The notes below the pieces were generated by a model. It was not told where the DNA came from. It saw only the letters and a program-made list of their open reading frames with translations, and searched no databases. A stretch of 44,520 nucleotides of DNA from Prevotella sp. (GTDB lineage Bacteria; Bacteroidota; Bacteroidia; Bacteroidales; Bacteroidaceae). Each line of letters begins with the position of its first letter. The first letter of the stretch is position 1. The DNA lies in contig JAFULM010000005.1 of the NCBI GenBank assembly GCA_017483185.1, forward strand, positions 1 to 44,520, given 5' to 3'. Positions 34,106 through 41,396 of this stretch are shown piece by piece. A program made the translations under genes and the position numbers.

Positions 34106-35389
34106 ATGGAAAGAACCGCAATATCAGAACTTTATGAATGGAAGTCCCGCTCCGACCGCAAGCCCCTGATAGTCCGTGGGGCGCGTCAGGTGGGCAAGAC
34201 ATGGCTTATATTGGACTTCGCCAAGAAGGCATACGAGCAATACGTATATGTGAACTTTGAGGAAGACAGCTTCCTTAATCATGTGTTTGAAGACGACTTC
34301 GACATCGACCGTATCATCACGGCCATCAGTCTTAGAACGCAGCAGGACATCGGCAAAGACACACTGTTGATATTCGATGAGATACAGGCGGCTCCGAGGG
34401 GAGTGACCGCGCTGAAGTATTTTTGTGAGAAAGCCCGCGACTATCACGTCATTGCGGCCGGTTCGCTGTTGGGAATCGCCATGCACCGGTCAGACTCCTT
34501 TCCCGTCGGTAAGGTCGATTTTGTCGACCTGTCACCTTTGGACTTCCACGAGTTTCTGCTTGCGATAGGCGAAGATCGCATCGCCGGATTGCTGACGAAG
34601 CGTGACTGGCAGACGGTGGCGATGGTCAAAGACAGGCTGACCGCCCTTCTCAAGACATACTATTATGTAGGAGGAATGCCCGAAGTCGTGGACAGTTATC
34701 GTCAGCGCAAGGACTTTGCGGAAGTGCGCAGGATACAAAACAACATCCTCGATACCTACACCAACGACTTTTCCAAGCATGCGCCCATCAACGAGGTGCC
34801 ACGCATAAGGATGGTGTGGAACTCGATTGCCGGCCAACTTGCCAAGGAAAACCGAAAGTTCATATATGGAATGTTGCGCGAGGGAGCACGAGCTAAAGAT
34901 TTTGAGGTGGCGATAGAGTGGTTGATGGATGCCGGACTTATATATAAGGTAAACAGAACAAAGAGCGGTGAACAGCCATTGAACGCCTTTGAGGATTTCA
35001 GCGCGTTCAAGATCTATCTGCTCGATGTCGGGCTGCTGTCGGCCATCAACAAACTCACGGCTGAGACTCTGATTCGTGGCAACGAGATATTCAATACCTA
35101 CAAAGGTGCGCTGACGGAGCAGTACTTCTTCCAACAGATACGCGGTAAGGTGGATTTCGTTTATTATTGGTCAGCGGACAATTCGCGTGGAGAGGTCGAT
35201 TTTGTCGTTCAGAAAGCAGAACGGGTCATCCCCATCGAGGTGAAAGCAGAGGAAAATCTGCGTGCCAAGAGCCTTGCCGCATTTGTGGCAAGAAATCCCG
35301 GACTCCATGCCTTGCGGTTTTCCATGTCCGACTATCGCGAGCAGGACTGGATGACAAACATCCCGCTGTATGCGGTGACATTGGATTGA
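34106..35389 (+). CDS. AAA-type ATPase with DUF4143 C-terminal domain
   Basis: A 427-residue protein of the AAA_14/DUF4143 family, frequent in Bacteroidetes and of unknown function. Walker A is GARQVGKT (25-32) and Walker B LLIFDE (87-92). A helical middle region includes YYYVGGMPEVVD. The C-terminus carries GEVDFVV with Asp365 and IEVK with Glu378 and Lys380, the D...ExK arrangement of PD-(D/E)xK nucleases that is recognised in this family. Length is complete, with no frame damage. It is an isolated gene behind a hairpin-repeat array. Such genes are often variable between strains, which suggests a defence or accessory role, but this is unproven. Confidence 0.88.
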   Translation: MERTAISELYEWKSRSDRKPLIVRGARQVGKTWLILDFAKKAYEQYVYVNFEEDSFLNHVFEDDFDIDRIITAISLRTQQDIGKDTLLIFDEIQAAPRGVTALKYFCEKARDYHVIAAGSLLGIAMHRSDSFPVGKVDFVDLSPLDFHEFLLAIGEDRIAGLLTKRDWQTVAMVKDRLTALLKTYYYVGGMPEVVDSYRQRKDFAEVRRIQNNILDTYTNDFSKHAPINEVPRIRMVWNSIAGQLAKENRKFIYGMLREGARAKDFEVAIEWLMDAGLIYKVNRTKSGEQPLNAFEDFSAFKIYLLDVGLLSAINKLTAETLIRGNEIFNTYKGALTEQYFFQQIRGKVDFVYYWSADNSRGEVDFVVQKAERVIPIEVKAEENLRAKSLAAFVARNPGLHALRFSMSDYREQDWMTNIPLYAVTLD

Positions 35390-35478
35390 ACAAAGTGGCT
35401 GCGGCCCATTTCATTGTACGGTTGTTTCTGCGGGCGGATGACGTTACGGTCTGCCTGATTGTCCGTCACGGCCATTTG

Positions 35479-35629
35479 GAGGGTATGTCAAAATGGGAAC
35501 ATGATGCTTGGTAGGGACATATTCTTGTATTTGTCCGTCAAGCAGCCATTGTATATCAACACGTTGCGAGCGGACAAATACAAGAATATGTCCCTACAAT
35601 GTGCTTCCCTTGCATTTTGACACACCCTC
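35479..35629. repeat. palindromic repeat family C
   Basis: The inner arms are perfect 26-bp complements (35512-35537 and 35571-35596, beginning TAGGGACATATTCTTG) around 33 bases. Outer arms GAGGGTATGTCAAAATG (35479) and CATTTTGACACACCCTC (35613-35629) pair imperfectly. No reading frame is conserved. It lies immediately left of repeat unit B4. Confidence 0.92.
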
Positions 35630-35631
35630 AT

Positions 35632-36036
35632 AGTTGCATATATCCAACTAAAACGCCGTGAAATCTTAAAATGTTGTGTTTATTCCGAAAAACACGCCCT
35701 CCGAAGACTCTCGAAAATGTCGTTCGGCAGGACGATGACAGCCGTTTTTCGTCACATTTTTGTTGCCGCCGCGAGCCGTAAGGCCCTCCCGGGGTCACCG
35801 CGGGCATGCCGTTGTCTTCCCGCGGGCACGCCGCTGCGATGCAACGAGCGCCCCGTTGCAACCTCGGGAGGCCCTTACGGCAAGACCCGAAAAATGCCGG
35901 TGAAATAGAATCGGATGTAATGCTCTGATAGTCAAACGATTGTGAAAAACATCAAAAATCACCGTTTTTCGGCCGGAAATGCGGTTTGGCGGAGTCAACA
36001 TGTCGTTAACACACGTTAAAGTAAAATTTATTCATT
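35632..36036 (+). repeat. long repeat unit B4 (about 400 bp) with a 107-bp core
   Basis: It aligns by eye with 7088-7489 over most of its length in the same orientation. The core at 35775-35881 is bounded by GCCGTAAGG and CCTTACGGC and is 107 bp. The right end closes with GTTAACACACGTTAAAGTAA as in B1. The unit ends about 110 bases before the promoter of the nucleotidyltransferase gene. Confidence 0.88.
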
Positions 36037-36147
36037 GCTGTTCCGAAAGTCCGATGGTGTGGGAGTCTCGTCCGTCAGCAAAAAACGCTATGTGAGAAAA
36101 GAATGAAATATTTTTTACGAAACGATTGCCGTTCGGAAATTATTCAT

Positions 36148-36155
36148 TACTTTTG
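36148..36155 (+). promoter_or_regulatory. -7 box for the nucleotidyltransferase gene
   Basis: TACTTTTG, 36 bases before the ATG at 36192. Confidence 0.75.
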
Positions 36156-36191
36156 TGGTACGATAGAAATAACCAAAACATATCATAATCA

Positions 36192-37103
36192 ATGAAACCG
36201 ACATTATTACTCTTGGCAGCCGGTATGGGCAGCCGCTACGGCGGTCTGAAGCAGCTCGACGGACTGGGTCCCAACGGCGAGACCATCATGGACTATTCCA
36301 TCTATGACGCAATCAAAGCCGGATTCGGCAAAATAGTCTTTGTCATCCGCAAGGATTTCGAACAGGATTTCCGCGAGAAGATACTCCGCAAGTATGAGGG
36401 CCACATCCCCGCAGAGCTCTGCTTCCAGAGTCTCGACGCTCTGCCCGCGGGCTTCGCATGTCCCGCAGAGCGCGTAAAACCGTGGGGAACCAACCACGCC
36501 GTGCTCATGGCCAAGGACGTGATCAAGGAACCGTTCTGCGTGATCAACTGCGACGACTTCTACAATCGCGACGCTTTCCAGGTGATCGGAAAGTTTCTCG
36601 CCGACCTGCCCGAGGGCAGCAAGAACGCATACGCTATGGTCGGATTCCGCGTGGGCAACACTCTCTCCGAGAACGGAACCGTCGCACGCGGCATCTGCTC
36701 TAAGGACGCCGAAGGCAATCTGACCACCGTCGTGGAGCGCACGGAGATCATGCGCGTCGACGGCCCTGTCTGCTACAAGGACGAGGAGGGCAAGTGGGTC
36801 GCTGTCGAGGACAACACGCCCGTTTCGATGAACATGTGGGGCTTCACACCCGACTACTTCGAGCACAGCGAAGAGTATTTCCGCGAGTTCCTCTCCGACC
36901 CGAAGAACATGGAGAACCTCAAGGCCGAATTTTTCATCCCGCTGATGGTCAACAAGCTCATCAACGAGAAGACATCGACCGTCAAGGTGCTCGACACGAC
37001 CAGCAAGTGGTTTGGCGTGACCTACGCCGCCGACCGTCAGGACACTGTCGACCGCATCCAGAAGCTCATCGACGAGGGAGTCTATCCGCAGAAGCTCTTC
37101 TGA
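36192..37103 (+). CDS. sugar-phosphate nucleotidyltransferase
   Basis: A 303-residue protein with a GT-A-type nucleotidyltransferase fold. The N-terminal signature LLLAAGMGSRYGGLKQ (5-20) is the NTP-binding loop, and CVINCDDFYNRDAF near 116-129 supplies the metal-binding Asp pair. MVGFRVGNTLSENGTVARG and VSMNMWGFTPDYF follow, as in related uncharacterised Bacteroidetes enzymes. It probably couples a sugar 1-phosphate to a nucleotide for envelope polysaccharide. The sugar is unknown. It is transcribed separately from the next gene by an AT-rich inverted repeat and new promoter. Confidence 0.87.
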   Translation: MKPTLLLLAAGMGSRYGGLKQLDGLGPNGETIMDYSIYDAIKAGFGKIVFVIRKDFEQDFREKILRKYEGHIPAELCFQSLDALPAGFACPAERVKPWGTNHAVLMAKDVIKEPFCVINCDDFYNRDAFQVIGKFLADLPEGSKNAYAMVGFRVGNTLSENGTVARGICSKDAEGNLTTVVERTEIMRVDGPVCYKDEEGKWVAVEDNTPVSMNMWGFTPDYFEHSEEYFREFLSDPKNMENLKAEFFIPLMVNKLINEKTSTVKVLDTTSKWFGVTYAADRQDTVDRIQKLIDEGVYPQKLF

Positions 37104-37106
37104 AAT

Positions 37107-37197
37107 GAAAATTAAGAATTAAGAATTAAGAAAATTACTTGATGCGGCTAATACGCTTTAATTCCCCTTCAGGTAATTTTCTTAATTCTTAATTTTC
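37107..37197. repeat. AT-rich inverted repeat of AATTAAG units
   Basis: The left arm (37107-37138) holds three AATTAAG-type units and then AAAATTAC. The right arm (37173-37197) is its complement with one unit fewer. It starts just after the nucleotidyltransferase stop and could serve as its terminator. Confidence 0.85.
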
Positions 37198-37220
37198 CAC
37201 TTTCTGCTTCTTTGTTTTGA

Positions 37221-37236
37221 TATATTTGTACCTTTG
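37221..37236 (+). promoter_or_regulatory. tandem -7 boxes for the DHH phosphoesterase gene
   Basis: TATATTTG (37221-37228) is directly followed by TACCTTTG (37229-37236). The ATG is at 37245, so the leader would be about 10 bases or fewer. Confidence 0.7.
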
Positions 37237-37244
37237 TACCCATT

Positions 37245-38279
37245 ATGCTGAAAGATTTATTATCCAATACCGAATGTGATGCCCTCAACCGTCTCATCGA
37301 CGAGGCTGACGGCATCGTCATCTGCTGTCACGTCAATCCCGACGGCGACGCCATCGGTTCGTCGCTGGGCTGGGCCGAATACCTGAGAAGCCGCGGCAAG
37401 GAGCCGACAGTCATTGCTCCTGACCAATATCCCGACTTCCTCCAGTGGATGCCGCGCACGGAGACCGTCATGCGTTACGACAAGCGCAGGGCAGAGGCCG
37501 ACGCCGCCATAGCCGCGGCCGACCTCATCTTCTGTCTCGATTTCAACAGTCTCGGCCGTACCGACGTCATGGCCGCGGCCTTGGAGGCCTCGCCGGCGCG
37601 CCGGGTGGTGGTCGACCATCATCTCAATCCGGACATCGGCTGCGCCCTCTGCGTGTCACGGACAGAGATGAGCTCGACCAGCGAGATGATCTTCCGTCTC
37701 GTCTGGCAGCTGGGCGGATTTGAAGCGATGGGGCCTCACTTTGCCGCGCCGATATACTGCGGCATGATGACCGACACGGGCGGGTTCACATACAACAGCA
37801 ACAGCCCTGAGATATACTTCATCATCAGCCAGCTTCTCACGAAGAACATCAACAAGGACAAAATCTACCGCAACGTCTACAACAACTACAGCGAGAACCG
37901 CCTGCGGCTCATCGGCTATGTCCTCTACCGGAGTCTGGTCGTCATCCCCGAGCTCCACGCCTCCTTCTTCGTCCTCACAAGACGCGACCTGCGCCGTTTC
38001 CGTTTCGTCAAGGGCGACGCCGAAGGGCTGGTCAACATGCCGCTGCAGATCAAGGGACTCAAGCTCTCCATCTCTCTGCGTGAGGACACCGAGCGCGACA
38101 ACGTCGTCTGGGTGAGCCTGCGGTCGGTCGACTCCTTCCCGTGCAACAAGGTGGCGGAGGCTTTCTTCAACGGCGGAGGCCACCTCAACGCCGCCGGCGG
38201 ACGGCTCAACTGCTCGATAGAAGAGGCCGCCCTGATTGCCCGCAAGGCCATAGAGAGTTTTGCCGACACGTTAAAGTAA
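37245..38279 (+). CDS. DHH family phosphoesterase (NrnA-like)
   Basis: A 344-residue DHH/DHHA1 phosphoesterase. The first metal motif is HVNPDGDAIG (29-38), followed by LDFNSLGR and VVDHHLNPD, the DHH motif itself. The C-terminal DHHA1 domain shows FNGGGHLNAAGG, the RNA-binding glycine loop. Relatives (NrnA) hydrolyse short oligoribonucleotides and pAp, and others cyclic dinucleotides. Which substrate applies is not visible. It lies upstream of the DUF4827 and glmM genes on the same strand, an order seen across Bacteroidales. Confidence 0.92.
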   Translation: MLKDLLSNTECDALNRLIDEADGIVICCHVNPDGDAIGSSLGWAEYLRSRGKEPTVIAPDQYPDFLQWMPRTETVMRYDKRRAEADAAIAAADLIFCLDFNSLGRTDVMAAALEASPARRVVVDHHLNPDIGCALCVSRTEMSSTSEMIFRLVWQLGGFEAMGPHFAAPIYCGMMTDTGGFTYNSNSPEIYFIISQLLTKNINKDKIYRNVYNNYSENRLRLIGYVLYRSLVVIPELHASFFVLTRRDLRRFRFVKGDAEGLVNMPLQIKGLKLSISLREDTERDNVVWVSLRSVDSFPCNKVAEAFFNGGGHLNAAGGRLNCSIEEAALIARKAIESFADTLK

Positions 38280-38311
38280 CGAAATATTGCCGCCGATTGG
38301 CAGGATTTTAT

Positions 38312-38319
38312 TACTTTTG
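38312..38319 (+). promoter_or_regulatory. -7 box for the DUF4827-glmM pair
   Basis: TACTTTTG, 31 bases before the ATG at 38351. An ATG at 38333 would leave a leader of about 8 bases. Confidence 0.7.
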
Positions 38320-38350
38320 CACACATTATTATATGTATCACAACAAGAAT

Positions 38351-38971
38351 ATGAGAAAGTTAACATATCCTCTTCTCGTGCTCGTCGCGCTGTTCTTCTG
38401 CGCCTGCGACGACGAGGAGACATACGGAGACAAGAAGAACAAGGAGCGCAGCGCTATCAGCACATATATCAGCAACAACGGCATCAACGTGATCGATGAG
38501 GCCACATTCGATGCGCAGGGACAGACGACCGATGTCGCAGCCAACCAGTATGTCTATCTCGAAAAGAGCGGAATCTATATGCAGATTGAGCGTAAGGGCA
38601 GCGGCAGCAAGCTCGAAGAGAACAAGCAGGTCAATCTGCTCTGCCGTTACACGGAGTGGAACATCATGGATGGCGCCATGCAGTCACGCAACGATTACAC
38701 CTCGCGCAATTACGACAAGATGACGGTGACGCGCGTCGGCAGCCAATATACTGCCTCCTTCGCTTCCGGAGTGATGCTCTCGACGTATGGCGCGTCCGTG
38801 CCGGCCGGCTGGCTCGTGCCGCTTGAGTATGTGAAGGTGGGCCGCCAGTCTTCCGAGGACGAAGGCATCGCCAAGGTCAGCATCATCGTGCCTCACACGC
38901 AAGGACAGGCTTACGCCATGTCGAGCGTCTATCCGTGTGCTTACACCATAACGTATCAAAGAGAAAGATAA
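38351..38971 (+). CDS. DUF4827 family lipoprotein
   Basis: A 206-residue lipoprotein resembling DUF4827. The signal sequence MRKLTYPLLVLVALFFCAC leads to Cys19 followed by DDEE, typical of surface-exported Bacteroidetes lipoproteins. The mature part has VNLLCRYTEWN, ASFASGVMLSTYG, VPAGWLVPLEYVKVG and VSIIVPHTQG. This order resembles an FKBP-type peptidyl-prolyl isomerase fold, but conservation of the active site is doubtful; the resemblance is my inference. It ends 6 bases before glmM, so the two are cotranscribed. A possible start at 38333 adds six residues. Confidence 0.82.
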   Translation: MRKLTYPLLVLVALFFCACDDEETYGDKKNKERSAISTYISNNGINVIDEATFDAQGQTTDVAANQYVYLEKSGIYMQIERKGSGSKLEENKQVNLLCRYTEWNIMDGAMQSRNDYTSRNYDKMTVTRVGSQYTASFASGVMLSTYGASVPAGWLVPLEYVKVGRQSSEDEGIAKVSIIVPHTQGQAYAMSSVYPCAYTITYQRER

Positions 38972-38977
38972 ACCATC

Positions 38978-40369
38978 ATGACACTGATAAAATCCATATC
39001 CGGCATCCGCGGAACCATCGGCGGACAACCGGGAGACACCCTCAATCCGCTTGACATCGTCAAGTTCACCACAGCCTATGCCACTTTCATCAGCCGGCAT
39101 GCACGCCCCGAGAAGTCCGGACGCATCGTTGTCGGACGCGACGCGCGCATCTCGGGCGAAATGGTGCGCAGCGTCGTCTGCGGCACGCTGATGGGAATGG
39201 GATATGACGTGACCGACATCGGACTGGCAACCACGCCGACCACGGAGCTGGCCGTGCGCATGTCGGGGGCCGACGGCGGAATAATCATCACCGCAAGTCA
39301 TAATCCGAAGCAGTGGAACGCGCTGAAACTGCTCAACCACGAGGGCGAATTTCTCACCGCGGCCGACGGTGCCGAAGTGCTCGCCATAGCCGAACAGGAG
39401 GACTTCTGCTACGCCGAAGTGGACCGGCTCGGCAGTTATACGAAGGACGACACGTTCAACCGGCGGCACATAGAGGCCGTGCTCGGTCTCCGGCTCGTGG
39501 ACCGCGAGGCCATAAAGAGTGCCGGACTGCGTGTCTGTGTGGACCCGGTGAACAGCGTGGGATGCATCATCCTGCCCGAACTGTTGGCCGAACTGGGCGT
39601 CGAGTGCAAGGTCATCAACGGTGAGCCGACCGGCGATTTCGCCCACAATCCCGAACCGCTGGAGAAGAATCTTGGCGGTATCATGGAGGAGATGCGTCGC
39701 GGCGGTTATGACCTCGGCATCGTTGTAGACCCCGACGTGGACCGTCTGGCGTTCATCTGCGAGGACGGCCGCATGTTCGGAGAGGAATATACGCTGGTCA
39801 GCGTGGCCGACTACGTGCTCGGTCGCACGCCCGGCAACACCGTGAGCAACCTTAGTTCGACGCGCGCCCTGCGCGATGTGACCATCAGTCATGGCGGTAC
39901 ATATACGGCGGCAGCGGTAGGAGAGGTCAACGTGACCACTAAGATGAAGGAGGTCGGAGCCGTCATCGGCGGCGAAGGCAACGGCGGAGTGATCTATCCC
40001 GAGAGCCACTACGGACGCGACGCGCTGGTCGGCATCGCTCTGTTTCTGTCCGCCTTGGCCCGCAAAGGCTGCCGCGTGAGCGAGATGCGTGCCGCCCTGC
40101 CAAACTACTTCATAGCCAAAAACCGCATCGACCTGACCCCGCAGACCGACGTCGACGCCATCCTCGAACGTGTGAAGGAACTCTATCGCGACGAACAGGT
40201 GAACGACATAGACGGAGTCAAGATTGATTTTGAGGACAAATGGGTGCATCTGCGCAAGTCCAACACGGAACCAATCATCCGCATTTACAGTGAGGCGGCG
40301 ACGATGGAGGCTGCCGACGAGCTTGGCAAGGAGTTCATGCAGATAGTTTCCCAATACACCACAATCTGA
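38978..40369 (+). CDS. glmM: phosphoglucosamine mutase
   Basis: A 463-residue alpha-D-phosphohexomutase. The phosphorylated Ser107 lies in TASHNPKQWNALK, the Mg2+ loop is DPDVDRLAF, the sugar-binding loop GEGNGGVIYPESHYGRD, and the C-terminal phosphate-binding loop RKSNTEPIIRIYSEA. It interconverts glucosamine 6- and 1-phosphate for UDP-GlcNAc, and so peptidoglycan and lipid A. Specificity versus phosphomannomutase is judged mainly from the loop sequence and family. It follows the DUF4827 gene by 6 bases and ends at a strong hairpin. A 556-residue antisense frame is a shadow. Confidence 0.9.
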   Translation: MTLIKSISGIRGTIGGQPGDTLNPLDIVKFTTAYATFISRHARPEKSGRIVVGRDARISGEMVRSVVCGTLMGMGYDVTDIGLATTPTTELAVRMSGADGGIIITASHNPKQWNALKLLNHEGEFLTAADGAEVLAIAEQEDFCYAEVDRLGSYTKDDTFNRRHIEAVLGLRLVDREAIKSAGLRVCVDPVNSVGCIILPELLAELGVECKVINGEPTGDFAHNPEPLEKNLGGIMEEMRRGGYDLGIVVDPDVDRLAFICEDGRMFGEEYTLVSVADYVLGRTPGNTVSNLSSTRALRDVTISHGGTYTAAAVGEVNVTTKMKEVGAVIGGEGNGGVIYPESHYGRDALVGIALFLSALARKGCRVSEMRAALPNYFIAKNRIDLTPQTDVDAILERVKELYRDEQVNDIDGVKIDFEDKWVHLRKSNTEPIIRIYSEAATMEAADELGKEFMQIVSQYTTI

Positions 40370-40402
40370 TAATCACAATCTGATAAGAACAGGAAATATT
40401 AT

Positions 40403-40447
40403 AGCAAATCCCCGAAATTCCTTACACCGGAATTTCGGGGATTTGCT
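40403..40447. terminator. 19-bp-stem terminator after glmM
   Basis: A perfect stem, 40403-40421 (AGCAAATCCCCGAAATTCC) with 40429-40447, and a 7-base loop. The T run is weak on the plus strand. Confidence 0.82.
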
Positions 40448-40496
40448 GATTATAGTCTTTTCCGTTCCCTTTCTTTGCCACATCATCAAATTTATT

Positions 40497-40504
40497 TACC
40501 TTTG
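40497..40504 (+). promoter_or_regulatory. -7 box of the SGNH-MBOAT-DHHW operon
   Basis: TACCTTTG. Transcription should start near 40510, only a few bases before the ATG at 40517. Confidence 0.72.
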
Positions 40505-40516
40505 CACCTTATTAAT

Positions 40517-41338
40517 ATGGACATGACAAAGACCCGTATATGCTTTCTTGCGCTGCTCTTGGTTGTCGTGGCGGGGCGTTGCCACGTGGTGGCGGCAGAT
40601 CGTGGCGGCGATGGCGCGTCGTGTCGCCACGACATCACGGACGTCGTTGTGCTCGGCGACTCAAACACGTGGATTGGCGGAGACAGCTGCAATCTCGACC
40701 ACGGATGGACCCGATGGTTCTGTGAAGCCTTCCGTCCCGCGTCATGCCGCAGCTACGCCCGCAGCGGGGCGACATGGACGGCGACGGAGCGGACAGTGCG
40801 CGATGTGGACGAATATACCGAACGGCTTGGCGACAACAATGTCATTTACAATCAGGTGTGCCGCCTTCAGGATGCTGTCAGGGACGGCCGGCAGCCTGTG
40901 CCCTCACTGATCATTATCGCCGCAGGCACCAACGACGCATGGTTTCTTGAGGCGAGGCCGCGGGCGTTGGATGTCTCGGGCGGAGACAGAGGCGTTGCCG
41001 GTGGGCGGAATGACGTCCCCGGCAGTATGCTGACGCTGGCCGGCGCTGTCCGCCATTGTTGCGGAATGTTGGCAGGAACATTTCCCAAGGCCCGCATCGT
41101 GTTGCTCACGCCGATGCAGTCGACAGCGGTCAGCACGAGGCGCATCGTCCGCGCCGGCGACATCATCGAGGAGTGCGGCCGCCGCATGGGGCTCACTGTC
41201 ATCCGGCAGGACCGCGAGAGTTGCGTCAAGCGGAAGCGCGAACGGTGCCGGCGGCGCATGACGACCGACGGGACGCATACCTCTGCCGAGGGCGCACGGC
41301 TCAACGGCATCATGATTGCGGAGAGGCTGAGCCGTTGA
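40517..41338 (+). CDS. secreted SGNH/GDSL-type hydrolase
   Basis: A 273-residue exported esterase-like protein. The signal peptide (about 1-27, FLALLLVVVAGRCHVVAA) is followed by block I VVVLGDSNTW with nucleophile Ser49. Block III is AAGTNDAW (oxyanion-hole Asn), and the C-terminal TDGTHTS supplies the Asp/His pair. The family removes or transfers acyl groups on polysaccharides. It is followed 58 bases later by an MBOAT acyltransferase and then a second SGNH-like protein, so it probably edits the same acetyl groups. In-frame ATGs at 40517 and 40523 are equally possible. Confidence 0.85.
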   Translation: MDMTKTRICFLALLLVVVAGRCHVVAADRGGDGASCRHDITDVVVLGDSNTWIGGDSCNLDHGWTRWFCEAFRPASCRSYARSGATWTATERTVRDVDEYTERLGDNNVIYNQVCRLQDAVRDGRQPVPSLIIIAAGTNDAWFLEARPRALDVSGGDRGVAGGRNDVPGSMLTLAGAVRHCCGMLAGTFPKARIVLLTPMQSTAVSTRRIVRAGDIIEECGRRMGLTVIRQDRESCVKRKRERCRRRMTTDGTHTSAEGARLNGIMIAERLSR

Positions 41339-41396
41339 GGACTCCCCGCAGTCAGACAAGATTTCATCAATGATTTATATATAGTTCCCGACGACA

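Noticed and set aside
35167-35908. Small genes downstream of the ATPase gene
   Set aside because: They overlap the ATPase 3' end, the C palindrome or repeat unit B4 and show no domain or conserved start.
38684-40354. 556-residue antisense gene over glmM
   Set aside because: Same codon-bias shadow; the sense strand encodes all GlmM motifs.
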